64,000 nt of DNA, taken from positions 1-64,000 of the forward strand of contig DXBF01000009.1 of NCBI GenBank assembly GCA_019116705.1, given 5' to 3'. Under the pieces are notes generated by a model. That model made no database searches. It saw nothing but the letters and a program-made list of their open reading frames with translations, and was not told the origin of the DNA. The DNA comes from Candidatus Gemmiger avistercoris (GTDB lineage: Bacteria; Bacillota; Clostridia; Oscillospirales; Ruminococcaceae). Positions 1 through 7,810 of the stretch are shown here, in pieces (within the stretch, counting starts at the first letter, position 1; each line of letters starts with the position of its first letter). The position numbers were made by a program, and so were the translations under genes.

Positions 1-140
1 CAAACAAAAAAACACCCGCCGAACGTAAGCACGTTCTGGCGGGTGTAGGGTTCGTGACTGCCGCAGGGTGTGATGCCAGCCGGGAAGGAACAGTTTCGGG
101 TTTTGATGGCGTAGTAGCCGTGGTCGATACCAATTATCAT
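1..140 (-). CDS. ParM/StbA-like actin-fold segregation protein, N-terminal part (runs off window)
   Basis: About 46 codons are visible, starting at the ATG at 140 and still open at position 1. The protein begins MIIGIDHGYYAIKT and continues through SFPAGIT, HEPYTRQ and FGG. The opening GIDHGYYAIK is the first phosphate-binding strand and hairpin of actin-fold ParM/StbA-type proteins found on plasmids and on clostridial integrative elements. These proteins form filaments that segregate DNA. A purine-rich site (AGCGAGG) lies about eight bases before the ATG. The gene is read away from the tRNA cluster and is preceded by an intrinsic terminator at 236-273. The context (start of a segregation gene just beyond a tRNA 3' end) suggests the edge of an integrated element. 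The family call is from the N-terminus only; the rest is outside the window. Confidence 0.75.
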   Translation of the reverse strand, partial: MIIGIDHGYYAIKTRNCSFPAGITPCGSHEPYTRQNVLTFGGCFFV

Positions 141-551
141 GGAATGCCTCGCTTTCTGTTTGTTGGATAAACTGAAATCTATCTACAAGGCCGGAAACTT
201 GTTCCCAGCCGGGTAGCAATGCGGATAAATAAAAAAGCCCGATCCTTGGCTTCGGTAAGCCAAAAATCGGGCTGCTGGCTGTATCATTACCTATTTCGGT
301 CTTCGCCATATTCGTTGCCTTTCACCTTTCTACATATTGCACAAAATATCAGTCCGAATTTCTACACCAAAAACGCCACCCTCTTTCAGAAAAAGTAGAA
401 AAAGGTGGGGATTCTCCCCTTTCAAAGCTCGAGAAACGACCTTCAAAGCTGCGCGTAGACCCTGAAACCCTGCTGTTATCCCCTGCGTTATCATTTGACC
501 AACGGCAAATTTTTGAAGGGCAAAAAGGCCGATTTCTTTCGCTGCAACGGC
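141..551. other. Non-coding leader region between the tRNA operon and the ParM-like gene
   Basis: No convincing complete gene lies here. The stretch contains an intrinsic terminator (236-273), a small inverted repeat around the GGGGA/TCCCC pair near 405-420, and two direct copies of TTCAAAGCT starting at 421 and 442, two helical turns apart. A minus-strand frame starts at an ATG at 309 behind AAAGG and stays open through the terminator hairpin and over the start of the ParM-like gene to the window edge. It could be a leader peptide or chance. An 83-codon frame at 330-581 was rejected because it runs across the tRNA operon terminator. Confidence 0.5.
236..273 (-). terminator. Intrinsic terminator or attenuator upstream of the ParM-like gene
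   Basis: On the minus strand an eight-base outer stem (AGCCCGAT with ATCGGGCT) encloses an inner TTGGC/GCCAA stem, and is followed directly by six T residues. It sits about 95 bases before the ParM-like start codon. It could stop read-through from the host side or act as an attenuator for the element gene. Confidence 0.75.
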
Positions 552-583
552 AAAAAAGTGGCCGTTATCCAAAACGACCACTT
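552..583 (-). terminator. Intrinsic terminator of the tRNA operon
   Basis: An 11-base-pair stem (AAGTGGTCGTT with AACGGCCACTT, one G-T pair) with a six-base loop begins four bases after the encoded CCA of tRNA-Cys and is followed by a run of T on the minus strand. Position and structure fit the end of the tRNA transcript. Confidence 0.85.
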
Positions 584-587
584 GACT

Positions 588-662
588 TGGAGGTGACGAC
601 CAGATTTGAACTGGTGAATGAGGGTTTTGCAGACCCTTGCCTTACCACTTGGCCACGTCACC
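588..662 (-). tRNA. tRNA-Cys (GCA)
   Basis: The cloverleaf folds with acceptor stem GGTGACG/CGTCACC, anticodon loop TCTGCAA with anticodon GCA, T-loop TTCAAAT and an encoded CCA end. It is the last gene of the six-tRNA operon. Its 3' end faces the ParM-like gene, the side at which integrative elements usually insert in tRNA genes. Confidence 0.95.
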
Positions 663-674
663 ATAATGAGTGAA

Positions 675-698
675 AAACCGGCTTACGGGAGCCGGTTT
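675..698 (-). other. Hairpin between tRNA-Gly and tRNA-Cys
   Basis: A nine-base-pair stem (AAACCGGCT with AGCCGGTTT) with a six-base loop lies in the 47-base spacer between two tRNAs. On the minus strand it is followed by a short T tract, so it could give partial termination before tRNA-Cys or serve as an RNase processing structure. Confidence 0.6.
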
Positions 699-709
699 CC
701 ACTGTTTGT

Positions 710-785
710 TGGAGCGGCCGACGAGGCTCGAACTCGCTACCTCCACCTTGGCAAGGTGGCGCTCTACCAGATGAGCTACGGCCGC
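710..785 (-). tRNA. tRNA-Gly (GCC), second copy
   Basis: Acceptor stem GCGGCCG/CGGCCGC, anticodon loop TTGCCAA with anticodon GCC, T-loop TTCGAGC, encoded CCA. The sequence is identical, base for base, to the copy at 1065-1140. Confidence 0.95.
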
Positions 786-789
786 ATGA

Positions 790-816
790 TGTACATTCTT
801 GATGGTAGAATGTACA
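790..816 (-). other. Hairpin between tRNA-Phe and tRNA-Gly
   Basis: A perfect ten-base-pair inverted repeat (TGTACATTCT with AGAATGTACA) with a seven-base loop fills most of the 38-base spacer. There is no following T run, so a processing stem for release of the flanking tRNAs is more likely than a terminator. Confidence 0.6.
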
Positions 817-823
817 AGAACCT

Positions 824-899
824 TGGTGCCTCCGATCGGAATCGAACCAATGACACGGGGATTTTCAGTCCCCTGCTCTACCGACTGAGCTACAGAGGC
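824..899 (-). tRNA. tRNA-Phe (GAA)
   Basis: Acceptor stem GCCTCTG/CGGAGGC (one G-T pair), anticodon loop CTGAAAA with anticodon GAA, T-loop TTCGATT, encoded CCA. It lies three bases after tRNA-Asp in the operon. Confidence 0.95.
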
Positions 900-902
900 A
901 TG

Positions 903-979
903 TGGCGACCCGAATCAGGCTCGAACTGACGACCTCTAGCGTGACAGGCTAGCGTTCTAACCAACTGAACTACCGGGCC
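903..979 (-). tRNA. tRNA-Asp (GTC)
   Basis: Acceptor stem GGCCCGG/TCGGGTC, anticodon loop CTGTCAC with anticodon GTC, T-loop TTCGAGC, encoded CCA. It is separated by five bases from tRNA-Val upstream. Confidence 0.95.
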
Positions 980-984
980 ACATG

Positions 985-1060
985 TGGTGGAAGTTAACGG
1001 GCTCGAACCGCTGACCCTCTGCTTGTAAGGCAGATGCTCTCCCAGCTGAGCTAAACTTCC
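985..1060 (-). tRNA. tRNA-Val (TAC)
   Basis: Acceptor stem GGAAGTT/AACTTCC, anticodon loop CTTACAA with anticodon TAC, T-loop TTCGAGC, encoded CCA. It is the second gene of the operon. Confidence 0.95.
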
Positions 1061-1064
1061 GCAA

Positions 1065-1140
1065 TGGAGCGGCCGACGAGGCTCGAACTCGCTACCTCCA
1101 CCTTGGCAAGGTGGCGCTCTACCAGATGAGCTACGGCCGC
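1065..1140 (-). tRNA. tRNA-Gly (GCC), first copy
   Basis: First tRNA of the operon, identical to the copy at 710-785. Acceptor stem GCGGCCG/CGGCCGC, anticodon GCC, encoded CCA. Its 5' end is about 50 bases from the -10 box of the operon promoter. Confidence 0.95.
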
Positions 1141-1190
1141 ATGGAAATCGGAGAGTTTTTCTCAGCCGCTCTCTCCGGGCGACGGGTATT

Positions 1191-1219
1191 ATTATATACA
1201 ACCACAACCCATTTGTCAA
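1191..1219 (-). promoter_or_regulatory. Consensus housekeeping promoter of the tRNA operon
   Basis: On the minus strand a perfect TTGACA (1214-1219) and a perfect TATAAT (1191-1196) are separated by 17 bases. A full consensus match fits a strongly expressed stable-RNA operon. Confidence 0.9.
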
Positions 1220-1249
1220 GCGCTTTTTCTGCACTTTTCAATATTTTTT

Positions 1250-2161
1250 TCAATTCTTTTTTTCTGCGGTCTTTTCATCGCTGACAGGCCAATTTTCCAG
1301 CAATTCATTCAGATCCACCTTGTAGGTCTTATCACAGAACTGGCAGTTCACCTCTGCAATGGGGTCCTCGTCGCGCAGTTTTTCCACTTCTTTGCGCCCC
1401 AGGCTCCGCAGCATACCCTCCACGCGTTCCCGGCTGCAGTCGCAGCGGTAAGTCACATGGTAGCTGTCCAGAATATCCGGCTGGAAGCCCTGCAGCGCCA
1501 TGTCCAGCATATCACGCACGGTCTTTCCCTGCTCCAACATTGCGGTAACGCTGGGCATCGCCTTGATGTTCTGTTCCAACAGGTCGATCTCCTGCTCGGT
1601 AGCACCCGGCAGAAGCTGCACGATAAAGCCGCCGGCGCAGCGGACGCTGAGGTCGGTATCTACCAGCACCCCGAGCGCGCATACCGTCGGGACCTGTTCA
1701 CTGATGGCAAAATAGGAAGTAATATCCTCGGCGATCTCGCCGGAGGTCAGCGGCACCTGCCCAATATAAGGCTCCCGCATGCCCAAGTCACGGATCACAT
1801 CCAGCGTGCCGTCCCGCCCTACAGCGGTCCCTACGTCCAAATGGCCGTCCTCCCGCGGAGGCAGTTCCACCACCGGGTTTTCCACATAGCCTTTCACGTT
1901 GCCGGTCCCGTCGGAGACTGCCAGCAGCCGTCCGGCCGGTCCCCCGCCCCGGATCTGGATGGTAACGGAATCCCGGGTGCTTTTCAGCATGATCCCCATC
2001 ATGGAGGCGGCGGTCAGCAGCCGCCCCAAAGCGGCGGTCGTGACCGCGCTGGTCTTGTGCAGGCGTTCCATCTCCCGCACGATCTCGGTAGAGTCCACGC
2101 CATAAAAAACAATCCCGCCGTTTTCCGAGATCCCACGCAGCATATTATGATCCTGTTGCAT
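1250..2161 (-). CDS. hslO: Hsp33 redox-regulated holdase chaperone
   Basis: The 303-residue protein has the Hsp33 layout: an N-terminal substrate-binding domain (GGGPAGR, VGRDGTLDVIRDLG) and a C-terminal zinc switch with Cys240-x-Cys242 and Cys273-x-x-Cys276. Oxidation of these cysteines releases zinc and turns the protein into an ATP-independent chaperone in the cytoplasm. The ATG directly follows the TAA of the methyltransferase gene, with GAGGAAAAGG upstream, so the two are translationally linked. It is the last gene of the minus-strand run that starts with the lipid kinase gene at 6933. No hairpin terminator was seen before the tRNA promoter. All four zinc ligands are intact. Confidence 0.95.
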   Translation of the reverse strand: MQQDHNMLRGISENGGIVFYGVDSTEIVREMERLHKTSAVTTAALGRLLTAASMMGIMLKSTRDSVTIQIRGGGPAGRLLAVSDGTGNVKGYVENPVVELPPREDGHLDVGTAVGRDGTLDVIRDLGMREPYIGQVPLTSGEIAEDITSYFAISEQVPTVCALGVLVDTDLSVRCAGGFIVQLLPGATEQEIDLLEQNIKAMPSVTAMLEQGKTVRDMLDMALQGFQPDILDSYHVTYRCDCSRERVEGMLRSLGRKEVEKLRDEDPIAEVNCQFCDKTYKVDLNELLENWPVSDEKTAEKKN

Positions 2162-2923
2162 TTATTCCTTTTCCTCCTGGGTATATTGTTTGACCGCCGT
2201 AATGATCCAGCGGGGGCTGTCGGCACGCACCGGCCCGAAATCTTCCCCGTCAGCCAGACGTGCCGCCCGGAACCCATAGCGCTCCAACAGCGTCAATACC
2301 GTCTGCAGGGGGTAGCTGTATTCGTAAAAGGTTTCCTGAAAATGCTCGCCGGTGTCAAGGTAATCAATATCAATAGTGATCCTGACGCGCGCTTCCTCCG
2401 CTTCGTAGAGGTTGGTCCAGCGGCAGGTAGCGTCCTCCGCCTCTATGTCGAACGTCTGTCCTGCCAGAATGTGCTCGTACTTATACGGCGTGTTCAGGTC
2501 GAACAGGAACACGCCGCCCTTTTCCATGAAGTAGGCGGCCTTGCGGATCGCCTGCTCAAAGCGTTCCAGCGGGCCAATATGGCTGAAGGTGTCAAACGTG
2601 GAGACCGCCGCCCGGATCGTACCGTACAGATCCAGTTCCAGTAAGTCCTGCCGGAGCAGCAGCAGCCGGCCGCTCAGGCCCAGCTCGTCTGCTTTTTCCC
2701 GCAGCACGCTGAGCATCTCCTCCGAACGGTCGATCCCGATCACATCATACCCGGCCTGGGTCAGCATCAGCGTCAGATCGCCGGTACCGCACCCCAGGTC
2801 GGCCAGGATCCCGCCGGCAACGCCGTGGGCCGCCAGTTCCCCCTGCACATAACGAAAGAGCGCGTCATAATCTGCCGCGCTGTTAAATTCGTCATAAAAA
2901 TAGGCAAACTCGTTATACGCCAT
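2162..2923 (-). CDS. Class I SAM-dependent methyltransferase (YqeM/UbiE-like fold)
   Basis: The 253-residue protein opens with a short helix (FAYFYDEF) and then motif I DLGCGTGD (near residues 42-49), GIDRSEEML as motif II, and RQDLLEL as motif III. That is a complete S-adenosylmethionine-binding Rossmann fold; the second half (FDLNTPYKYEHILAG, then a beta-rich stretch) is the usual substrate side of this small-molecule or protein methyltransferase group. The substrate cannot be read from sequence. The gene overlaps the end of engB by 11 bases and abuts hslO, so it is cotranscribed with both. Confidence 0.85.
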   Translation of the reverse strand: MAYNEFAYFYDEFNSAADYDALFRYVQGELAAHGVAGGILADLGCGTGDLTLMLTQAGYDVIGIDRSEEMLSVLREKADELGLSGRLLLLRQDLLELDLYGTIRAAVSTFDTFSHIGPLERFEQAIRKAAYFMEKGGVFLFDLNTPYKYEHILAGQTFDIEAEDATCRWTNLYEAEEARVRITIDIDYLDTGEHFQETFYEYSYPLQTVLTLLERYGFRAARLADGEDFGPVRADSPRWIITAVKQYTQEEKE

Positions 2924-3515
2924 CGCCGGGCTCCCCGCTCAGGTAGCGCTCCAGGCAAAGGCGCAGCGCCTCGACGCCGTCGCCTTTCTCGGCGCTGGTC
3001 AGGAACACGGCCCTGCAGCCGTACGGGGCGCAGACCTGCTCAAATTCGGCCTTGCAGGCCGCTTTCTGAGACTTTTTCAGTTTGTCCGCCTTGGTCAGCG
3101 CCGCCACGAAAGGAATGTTGTGATAACGCAGGTACTCCAGCATCTGAACGTCGTCGGCACTGGGCGCATGGCGGCAGTCCAGCAGCTGGACCAGCAGGTG
3201 CAAGGCGCGGTCCTCCTCAAAATAGCTGTTGATGAGTTCATCCCACCGTGCACGGTCCGCATTGGAGACCTTGGCATACCCATACCCCGGCAGGTCCACC
3301 AGGTAAGCCCTGTCCATACGGTAAAAATTGATCGTGGCCGTCTTGCCGGGCGTGGAACTCACCCGCGCCAGGTTTTTACGGCTGCACAGCTTATTGATCA
3401 AACTTGATTTTCCCACATTGGACCGGCCGGAAAACACGATCTCCGGCCGGTCGCTGACCGGCAGCTGGCGGGACAGGCCGTAAGAGGCCAGAAATTCGCA
3501 GTTGTTCCAGTTCAT
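2913..3515 (-). CDS. engB: Ribosome-biogenesis GTPase EngB (YsxC)
   Basis: This P-loop GTPase of about 200 residues carries G1 GRSNVGKSS, G2 region SSTPGKT, G3 DLPGYG and G4 TKADK, the full EngB/YsxC set. The family acts late in 50S subunit assembly and is usually essential. Two starts are possible: a GTG at 3530 overlapping the lon stop, and the ATG at 3515. I chose the ATG because AAAGGA lies six bases before it, whereas the GTG has no site. It follows lon closely, a common Firmicutes order (lon-engB). Confidence 0.93.
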   Translation of the reverse strand: MNWNNCEFLASYGLSRQLPVSDRPEIVFSGRSNVGKSSLINKLCSRKNLARVSSTPGKTATINFYRMDRAYLVDLPGYGYAKVSNADRARWDELINSYFEEDRALHLLVQLLDCRHAPSADDVQMLEYLRYHNIPFVAALTKADKLKKSQKAACKAEFEQVCAPYGCRAVFLTSAEKGDGVEALRLCLERYLSGEPGDGV

Positions 3516-3526
3516 GGAAAGTCCTT

Positions 3527-5968
3527 TCACATCACCGCGGCAGGCTCCTTGGCGGGCTTTTCGTTGGCGATCAGGCTGGTGGCCTGCGGCACGGCATGGC
3601 CGCTGCGGACCGAGGGATGCCCCGGCAGGATCAGCGCGCGCTTTAACACCTGGGAGAGGTTCTCCACAGGCACAAAATGGATCTTCTGTTTGACTTCCGC
3701 ATCCACTTCATAGAGGTCGCTGACGTTCTCTTTGGGGATCAGAACGGTAGAGATCCCCTCCCGGAAAGCGGCCATGCTCTTCTCTTTCAGGCCGCCGATG
3801 GGCAGCACGTTGCCGTGCAGCGTGATTTCGCCGGTCATGGCAAGGTCATGGCGCACCGGCAGCCCGGACAGGGCCGAAATCAGCGCGGTGGTCAGCGTCA
3901 CACCGGCGGAAGGACCGTCCTTGGGCACGGCCCCCTCCGGCGCATGGATATGAATGTCGGTATTTTTCAGCCCGTCGGCCGTGATACCGTACTCCTCGCC
4001 ATGAACGCGGGCATAGCTGATCGCCAGCTTGGCGCTCTCCTTCATCACGTCGCCCAGGCTGCCGGTGATCTCGATGCGGCCGGTGCCGCCGGGGATCACC
4101 GCTACTTCTACAGGCAGCATCTCGCCGCCCACACTGGTCCAGGCCAGGCCGTTGGCAATACCTACCGAATCCTTGCGGGAAATAAAGGTGGGTTTGACCT
4201 TTTCCGGCCCCAGCAGGGATTTGACCGTAGAAGCCGAAACGCTGATCTTTTCCTTGTCCCCTGCGGCAATGCGCTGCGCGCATTTGCGCAGGACCGAGGT
4301 GATCGTGCGTTCCAGCGTACGCACACCCGCTTCCCGGGTATAACCGTCAATGATCTCGTACAGGGCGCTGGACGTGACCGTAACACAGCCTTCCAGGCCG
4401 TTGTTTTTCAGCTGCTTCGGCAGCAGGTGGCGCTTGGCAATATTGAACTTTTCCGTGCGGGTATAGCTGGAAAGCTCGATCACATCCATACGGTCGTACA
4501 ACGGCCCCGGAATGGTAGAGGCGTCGTTGGCCGTGGTGATAAACAGCACCTCGCTCAAGTCAAACGGGATGTCCAGATAGTTGTCCTTGAAGGTGCAGTT
4601 CTGTTCGGGGTCCAGCACTTCCAGCAGAGCGCTGGAGGGATCGCCCTTGTAGTCTCCGGCCAGTTTGTCGATCTCATCCAGCAGGATGACCGGGTTGGAG
4701 GACTTCGCCGTCGTAATGGCGCTGATAATACGCCCCGGCATGGCGCCGATGTAGGTGCGGCGGTGACCGCGGATCTCTGCTTCATCATGTACGCCGCCCA
4801 GGCTCATCCGGGCAAATTTGCGGCCCATACATTCCGCAATGGAATGGGCGATGCTGGTCTTGCCCACGCCGGGGGGGCCCACCAGGCAGACGATCTGCCC
4901 CTTGACGTCGGTATTCAGTTTGCGCACCGCCAGCAGTTCCAGAATGCGCTCCTTGACCTTCTGCAAGCCGTAGTGCTCGCGGTCAAGGACTTTACGCGCG
5001 TGCGCCTGGTCCAGATCATCTTCCGTCGTAGTATGCCACGGCAGCGCCAGACAGGCGTCCAGATAACTGCGGATCACGCCGCTTTCGGCGGAATTCCCCT
5101 GCATGCGGGAAAGTCGGTCGCACTCTTTCAGCAGCTTTTCCGTGGATTCGCTGTCCAGCTTGAGGGCCTCGATCTTTTTGCGATATTCTTCCGCCTCAGC
5201 CCGGGTATCCTCCGCATCGCCCAGTTCTTCACTGATAATATGCATCTGCTCGCGCAGATAATATTCGCGCTGCCCTTTGTCCATCTGGGCGTTGACCTTA
5301 TCATCCAGGTCGCGTTCGATCTCCAGCACCTGGCATTCCTGCCGCAGCAGGGTCAGCAGTTTTTCCAGACGCCCCAGCAGCGTGGATTCGTTGAGGATAG
5401 CCTGCTTATCCGAATACTTCATCAGCAGGTTGGCCGGCATGTACTCGCTGAGATACAGCGGGCTCGTCGAAGTCACGATATTGTAGACGACATCCTTGGA
5501 GATCTGCGGGCTGTAGGACAGGTAGGTCTCGAAGCATTCTTTCAGACTGCGGACCAGTGCTTCCGTCTGGGTGCGCTTATCGGCCCCGATCCCCCGCACG
5601 GGAACCGGGCGGACCGTAGCCTGCAGATACTTTTCGCCGTCTTCCAGCTCCAGCAGCCTGGCGCGGGTCTTCCCCTCCACCAGAACCTTGACCAGATCCT
5701 CGGATACGCGCAGCACCTGCTTGATCTCCGCGATCACACCGTAAGAATACAGGTCCCGCAGGGCAGGTTCCTCCACATCCATTTCACGCTGTGCGACCAG
5801 AAAGACGCTGCCGTTCCCGCGCATCGCCGTTTCGATCGCCGCGATGGATTTGGGGCGTCCCACCTCAAAATGAACGACATTGTTGGGAAAAACCACCAAT
5901 CCGCGCAGCGCGATCGCCGGCAGGTGGATCACATTGCGGGCAATTTTAACCTTTACTTTTTCAGACAT
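3527..5968 (-). CDS. lon: ATP-dependent Lon protease
   Basis: The 813-residue protein has the bacterial LonA order: an N-terminal substrate-recognition domain (residues about 10-205), a helical linker, an AAA+ module with Walker [10 protein letters not shown] and Walker [10 protein letters not shown], and a C-terminal peptidase domain with the Ser of DGPSAGVT and the downstream Lys of GLKEKSMAA as the catalytic dyad. It degrades misfolded and regulatory proteins in the cytoplasm. The ATG has GGGAGAG upstream, and that site overlaps the stop of the preceding kinase gene. No CIRCE or other heat-shock operator was seen upstream. Confidence 0.97.
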   Translation of the reverse strand: MSEKVKVKIARNVIHLPAIALRGLVVFPNNVVHFEVGRPKSIAAIETAMRGNGSVFLVAQREMDVEEPALRDLYSYGVIAEIKQVLRVSEDLVKVLVEGKTRARLLELEDGEKYLQATVRPVPVRGIGADKRTQTEALVRSLKECFETYLSYSPQISKDVVYNIVTSTSPLYLSEYMPANLLMKYSDKQAILNESTLLGRLEKLLTLLRQECQVLEIERDLDDKVNAQMDKGQREYYLREQMHIISEELGDAEDTRAEAEEYRKKIEALKLDSESTEKLLKECDRLSRMQGNSAESGVIRSYLDACLALPWHTTTEDDLDQAHARKVLDREHYGLQKVKERILELLAVRKLNTDVKGQIVCLVGPPGVGKTSIAHSIAECMGRKFARMSLGGVHDEAEIRGHRRTYIGAMPGRIISAITTAKSSNPVILLDEIDKLAGDYKGDPSSALLEVLDPEQNCTFKDNYLDIPFDLSEVLFITTANDASTIPGPLYDRMDVIELSSYTRTEKFNIAKRHLLPKQLKNNGLEGCVTVTSSALYEIIDGYTREAGVRTLERTITSVLRKCAQRIAAGDKEKISVSASTVKSLLGPEKVKPTFISRKDSVGIANGLAWTSVGGEMLPVEVAVIPGGTGRIEITGSLGDVMKESAKLAISYARVHGEEYGITADGLKNTDIHIHAPEGAVPKDGPSAGVTLTTALISALSGLPVRHDLAMTGEITLHGNVLPIGGLKEKSMAAFREGISTVLIPKENVSDLYEVDAEVKQKIHFVPVENLSQVLKRALILPGHPSVRSGHAVPQATSLIANEKPAKEPAAVM

Positions 5969-5970
5969 AT

Positions 5971-6933
5971 TTACTCTCCCATAGCCTGCAATACAGGTGT
6001 GTTTCTTACCAGTTCAGGCGGCAAAAGGATTCGAATGCTGCGCCGCGCCACCTCTGCGTGCAGATTCCTCTGCGGGGAGCATTCCCCATCCAGTGTTGTG
6101 ACCAAAGGTTTTTCATCCAATACCTGAATATCGATCCAGCGGGTCCTGAAAAATGTCATGTACGGCCGGAACGGTTTCGTCACCATCCCCTCGGGGGTCA
6201 GATGGCGGCCTTTCCGGTATCCGCTCAAAAGGCCCGCCAGCTGCAGCCGCGGAACAGGCTTAAGCAGGACTACGTCCAGCAGTCCGTCATCCATGCGGGC
6301 ATAAGGCGCCGCGCAGTAACCGCCGCCATACATCTGCGCATTGCAGATCGCCAGCATCATATATATGCCTTCCTGCTCGCCCTGATCCGTCCGAACCCGC
6401 AGCCTGTGCCGGAAGGTGCTGCACACCGCTTCCAATATAGAAAGCGTATAGGCCGTTGTACCGCCGCACAGCGGCACACGCCGCCATTTTGCGATGCCAT
6501 TGGCGACTTGCGCATCGACCCCGGCCGCGTAGATGTCGATACCATACCCCTGTGGGGTACGGATGAGATCTGCCTGCCGGCATTCCGCCGCCAGCTGTGC
6601 GTCCAGGTCCAGAAAATCCGCTTGCGTACCGAAATTACGCACATAGTCGTTTCCGCTGCCGCAGGGAATGCAGCCAACGGCAATTTGTTCTTTTCCCGCA
6701 GCGGCTTGCAGCACCTCGTTCATGGTGCCGTCACCGCCGCAGGCGTAAACGCGGACTTCCTCCCCGCATTGCGCGCAGGCTTCGGTGATTTCCCGGGCAT
6801 GGCCGGCGTGACGCGTTACACAGATCGTCGCTTCGATCCCCGCGCGTGCCGCCGCGGCGCGTATACGCGGCATCAGGCTGACGCTTGCATCCACTTTACC
6901 GGCCGTCGGATTGATGATAAAGAAATTGCGTAT
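5971..6933 (-). CDS. Diacylglycerol/lipid kinase family protein (DagK/YegS-like), probable ATA start
   Basis: The protein shows the DAGK catalytic signature: NPTAGK at the N-terminus, GGDGTMNEVL (nucleotide-binding loop), PCGSGNDY, and MDDGLLDVV near the C-terminus. These enzymes phosphorylate diacylglycerol or related lipids at the membrane, recycling the by-product of lipoteichoic-acid-type synthesis. The frame extends upstream to an ATG at 7035, but that codon lies upstream of the -35 box of a clear promoter (6974-7002). AAGGAGG sits nine bases before an ATA codon at 6931-6933, which gives I/M-R-N-F-F-I-I-N-P, the expected family N-terminus, and a product of 320 residues. I therefore place the start at ATA; no ATG, GTG or TTG fits. 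Confidence 0.85.
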   Translation of the reverse strand: MRNFFIINPTAGKVDASVSLMPRIRAAAARAGIEATICVTRHAGHAREITEACAQCGEEVRVYACGGDGTMNEVLQAAAGKEQIAVGCIPCGSGNDYVRNFGTQADFLDLDAQLAAECRQADLIRTPQGYGIDIYAAGVDAQVANGIAKWRRVPLCGGTTAYTLSILEAVCSTFRHRLRVRTDQGEQEGIYMMLAICNAQMYGGGYCAAPYARMDDGLLDVVLLKPVPRLQLAGLLSGYRKGRHLTPEGMVTKPFRPYMTFFRTRWIDIQVLDEKPLVTTLDGECSPQRNLHAEVARRSIRILLPPELVRNTPVLQAMGE

Positions 6934-6973
6934 CCCCGTCTCCCTCCTTCTCCCAGCGGTAAAGGTAGTATTT

Positions 6974-7002
6974 ATTGTAACTTTTTTAGGGAAAAAGTGC
7001 AA
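6974..7002 (-). promoter_or_regulatory. Promoter of the kinase-lon-engB-methyltransferase-hslO run
   Basis: TTGCAC (6997-7002) and TACAAT (6974-6979) on the minus strand, spaced by 17 bases. The expected transcript start near 6967 lies downstream of the ATG at 7035 and so excludes that codon as a start. Confidence 0.85.
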
Positions 7003-7060
7003 GAGGGTGGGATAAACTGTTAGAAGTCTGACCAAAATAAGCGCGACAGGAGGCGAAAGT

Positions 7061-7759
7061 ATGCAGCAATTCTTGCAGGAGACCGGCCAGGTCGCACTGA
7101 CCAGCCTTTTGTCACTGGTCAGTATGTTCGTCTTTACCCGCCTGAGCGGAAAACGCCAGATCTCCCAGATGAGTCCGTTTGATTACCTGAACGCCGTAAC
7201 AGTGGGTTCCATTGCGGCCGAGATGGCCACCAATCTGGAATCCTGGTACCGGCCCTTCACCGCTCTGGTCATCTACGGCGCCGTCACGCGGGCCGTGGAG
7301 TATACCGCCTGCAAAAGTATTGCCATGCGGACATTTTGGAGCGGCCGCTCCATGATCCTGATGAAAAACGGCGTCATTTCCAAAGCGAACCTGCAACGCG
7401 CTTCCATCGACCTCAACGAATTTCTGGGCCAGGCTCGGCTCGCCGGATACTTCGACCCCAATGAGATCGAAACCGCCATTCTGGAAAATAACGGCCAGAT
7501 CAGTTTTCTGCCCGCAAGCACCGCACGCCCCGCCACGCCGAAGGATCTGGGGCTGCGGACGGAACCCGCCAGCGCCTGGTATGATCTGATCCTGGACGGG
7601 CGGCTGATGGAGGACAATCTGAAAAGCGCCGGGCATGACATGCGCTGGCTGCAGGAACAGCTCCACAAAGCCGGAATCGGCCAGCAAAGTGAAGTCTTCT
7701 ATGCCGCCTGCGACAAGCAGAACCGCTTTTTTGCCTGCCGCGGCTCAGAAAACGGATAG
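7061..7759 (+). CDS. DUF421 (YetF-family) membrane protein
   Basis: A 232-residue protein with about three N-terminal membrane segments (residues roughly 10-95), containing the family signatures RLSGKRQISQMSPFDY and GSIAAEMA, followed by a cytoplasmic domain (LMKNGVISKANLQRASIDLNEFLGQAR, AILENNGQIS). This is the DUF421/YetF architecture, common in spore formers and of no firmly established biochemical role. AGGAGG lies upstream of the ATG. It is divergent from the kinase operon. A second DUF421 gene is at 15998. Confidence 0.88.
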   Translation: MQQFLQETGQVALTSLLSLVSMFVFTRLSGKRQISQMSPFDYLNAVTVGSIAAEMATNLESWYRPFTALVIYGAVTRAVEYTACKSIAMRTFWSGRSMILMKNGVISKANLQRASIDLNEFLGQARLAGYFDPNEIETAILENNGQISFLPASTARPATPKDLGLRTEPASAWYDLILDGRLMEDNLKSAGHDMRWLQEQLHKAGIGQQSEVFYAACDKQNRFFACRGSENG

Positions 7760-7764
7760 CAAAG

Positions 7765-7788
7765 GGGCCGGAGCATTCGCTCCGGCCC
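7765..7788. terminator. Hairpin between convergent DUF421 and rubrerythrin genes
   Basis: A perfect ten-base-pair stem (GGGCCGGAGC with GCTCCGGCCC) with an ATTC loop lies between the two convergent stop codons. T tracts on either side are short (CCTTTGC on the minus, GCCTTTT some ten bases on in the plus), so it is probably a shared, moderate terminator. Confidence 0.6.
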
Positions 7789-7810
7789 GTATTGTGCCTT
7801 TTGGAGTTGC

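Noticed and set aside
12..46. Strong hairpin followed by T residues on the minus strand, resembling a terminator
   Set aside because: It lies inside the ParM-like reading frame and codes for conserved residues (RQNVLTFGG), so it is coding sequence that happens to fold; I do not list it as a terminator.
330..581. 83-codon minus-strand open frame after tRNA-Cys
   Set aside because: It starts inside the tRNA operon terminator, has no Shine-Dalgarno site and shows no recognisable protein features.
3677..6127. 816-codon plus-strand frame opposite lon
   Set aside because: It mirrors lon and the kinase gene in the antisense frame; long antisense frames are expected in GC-rich genes and the translation is His/Gln/Arg-rich without domains.
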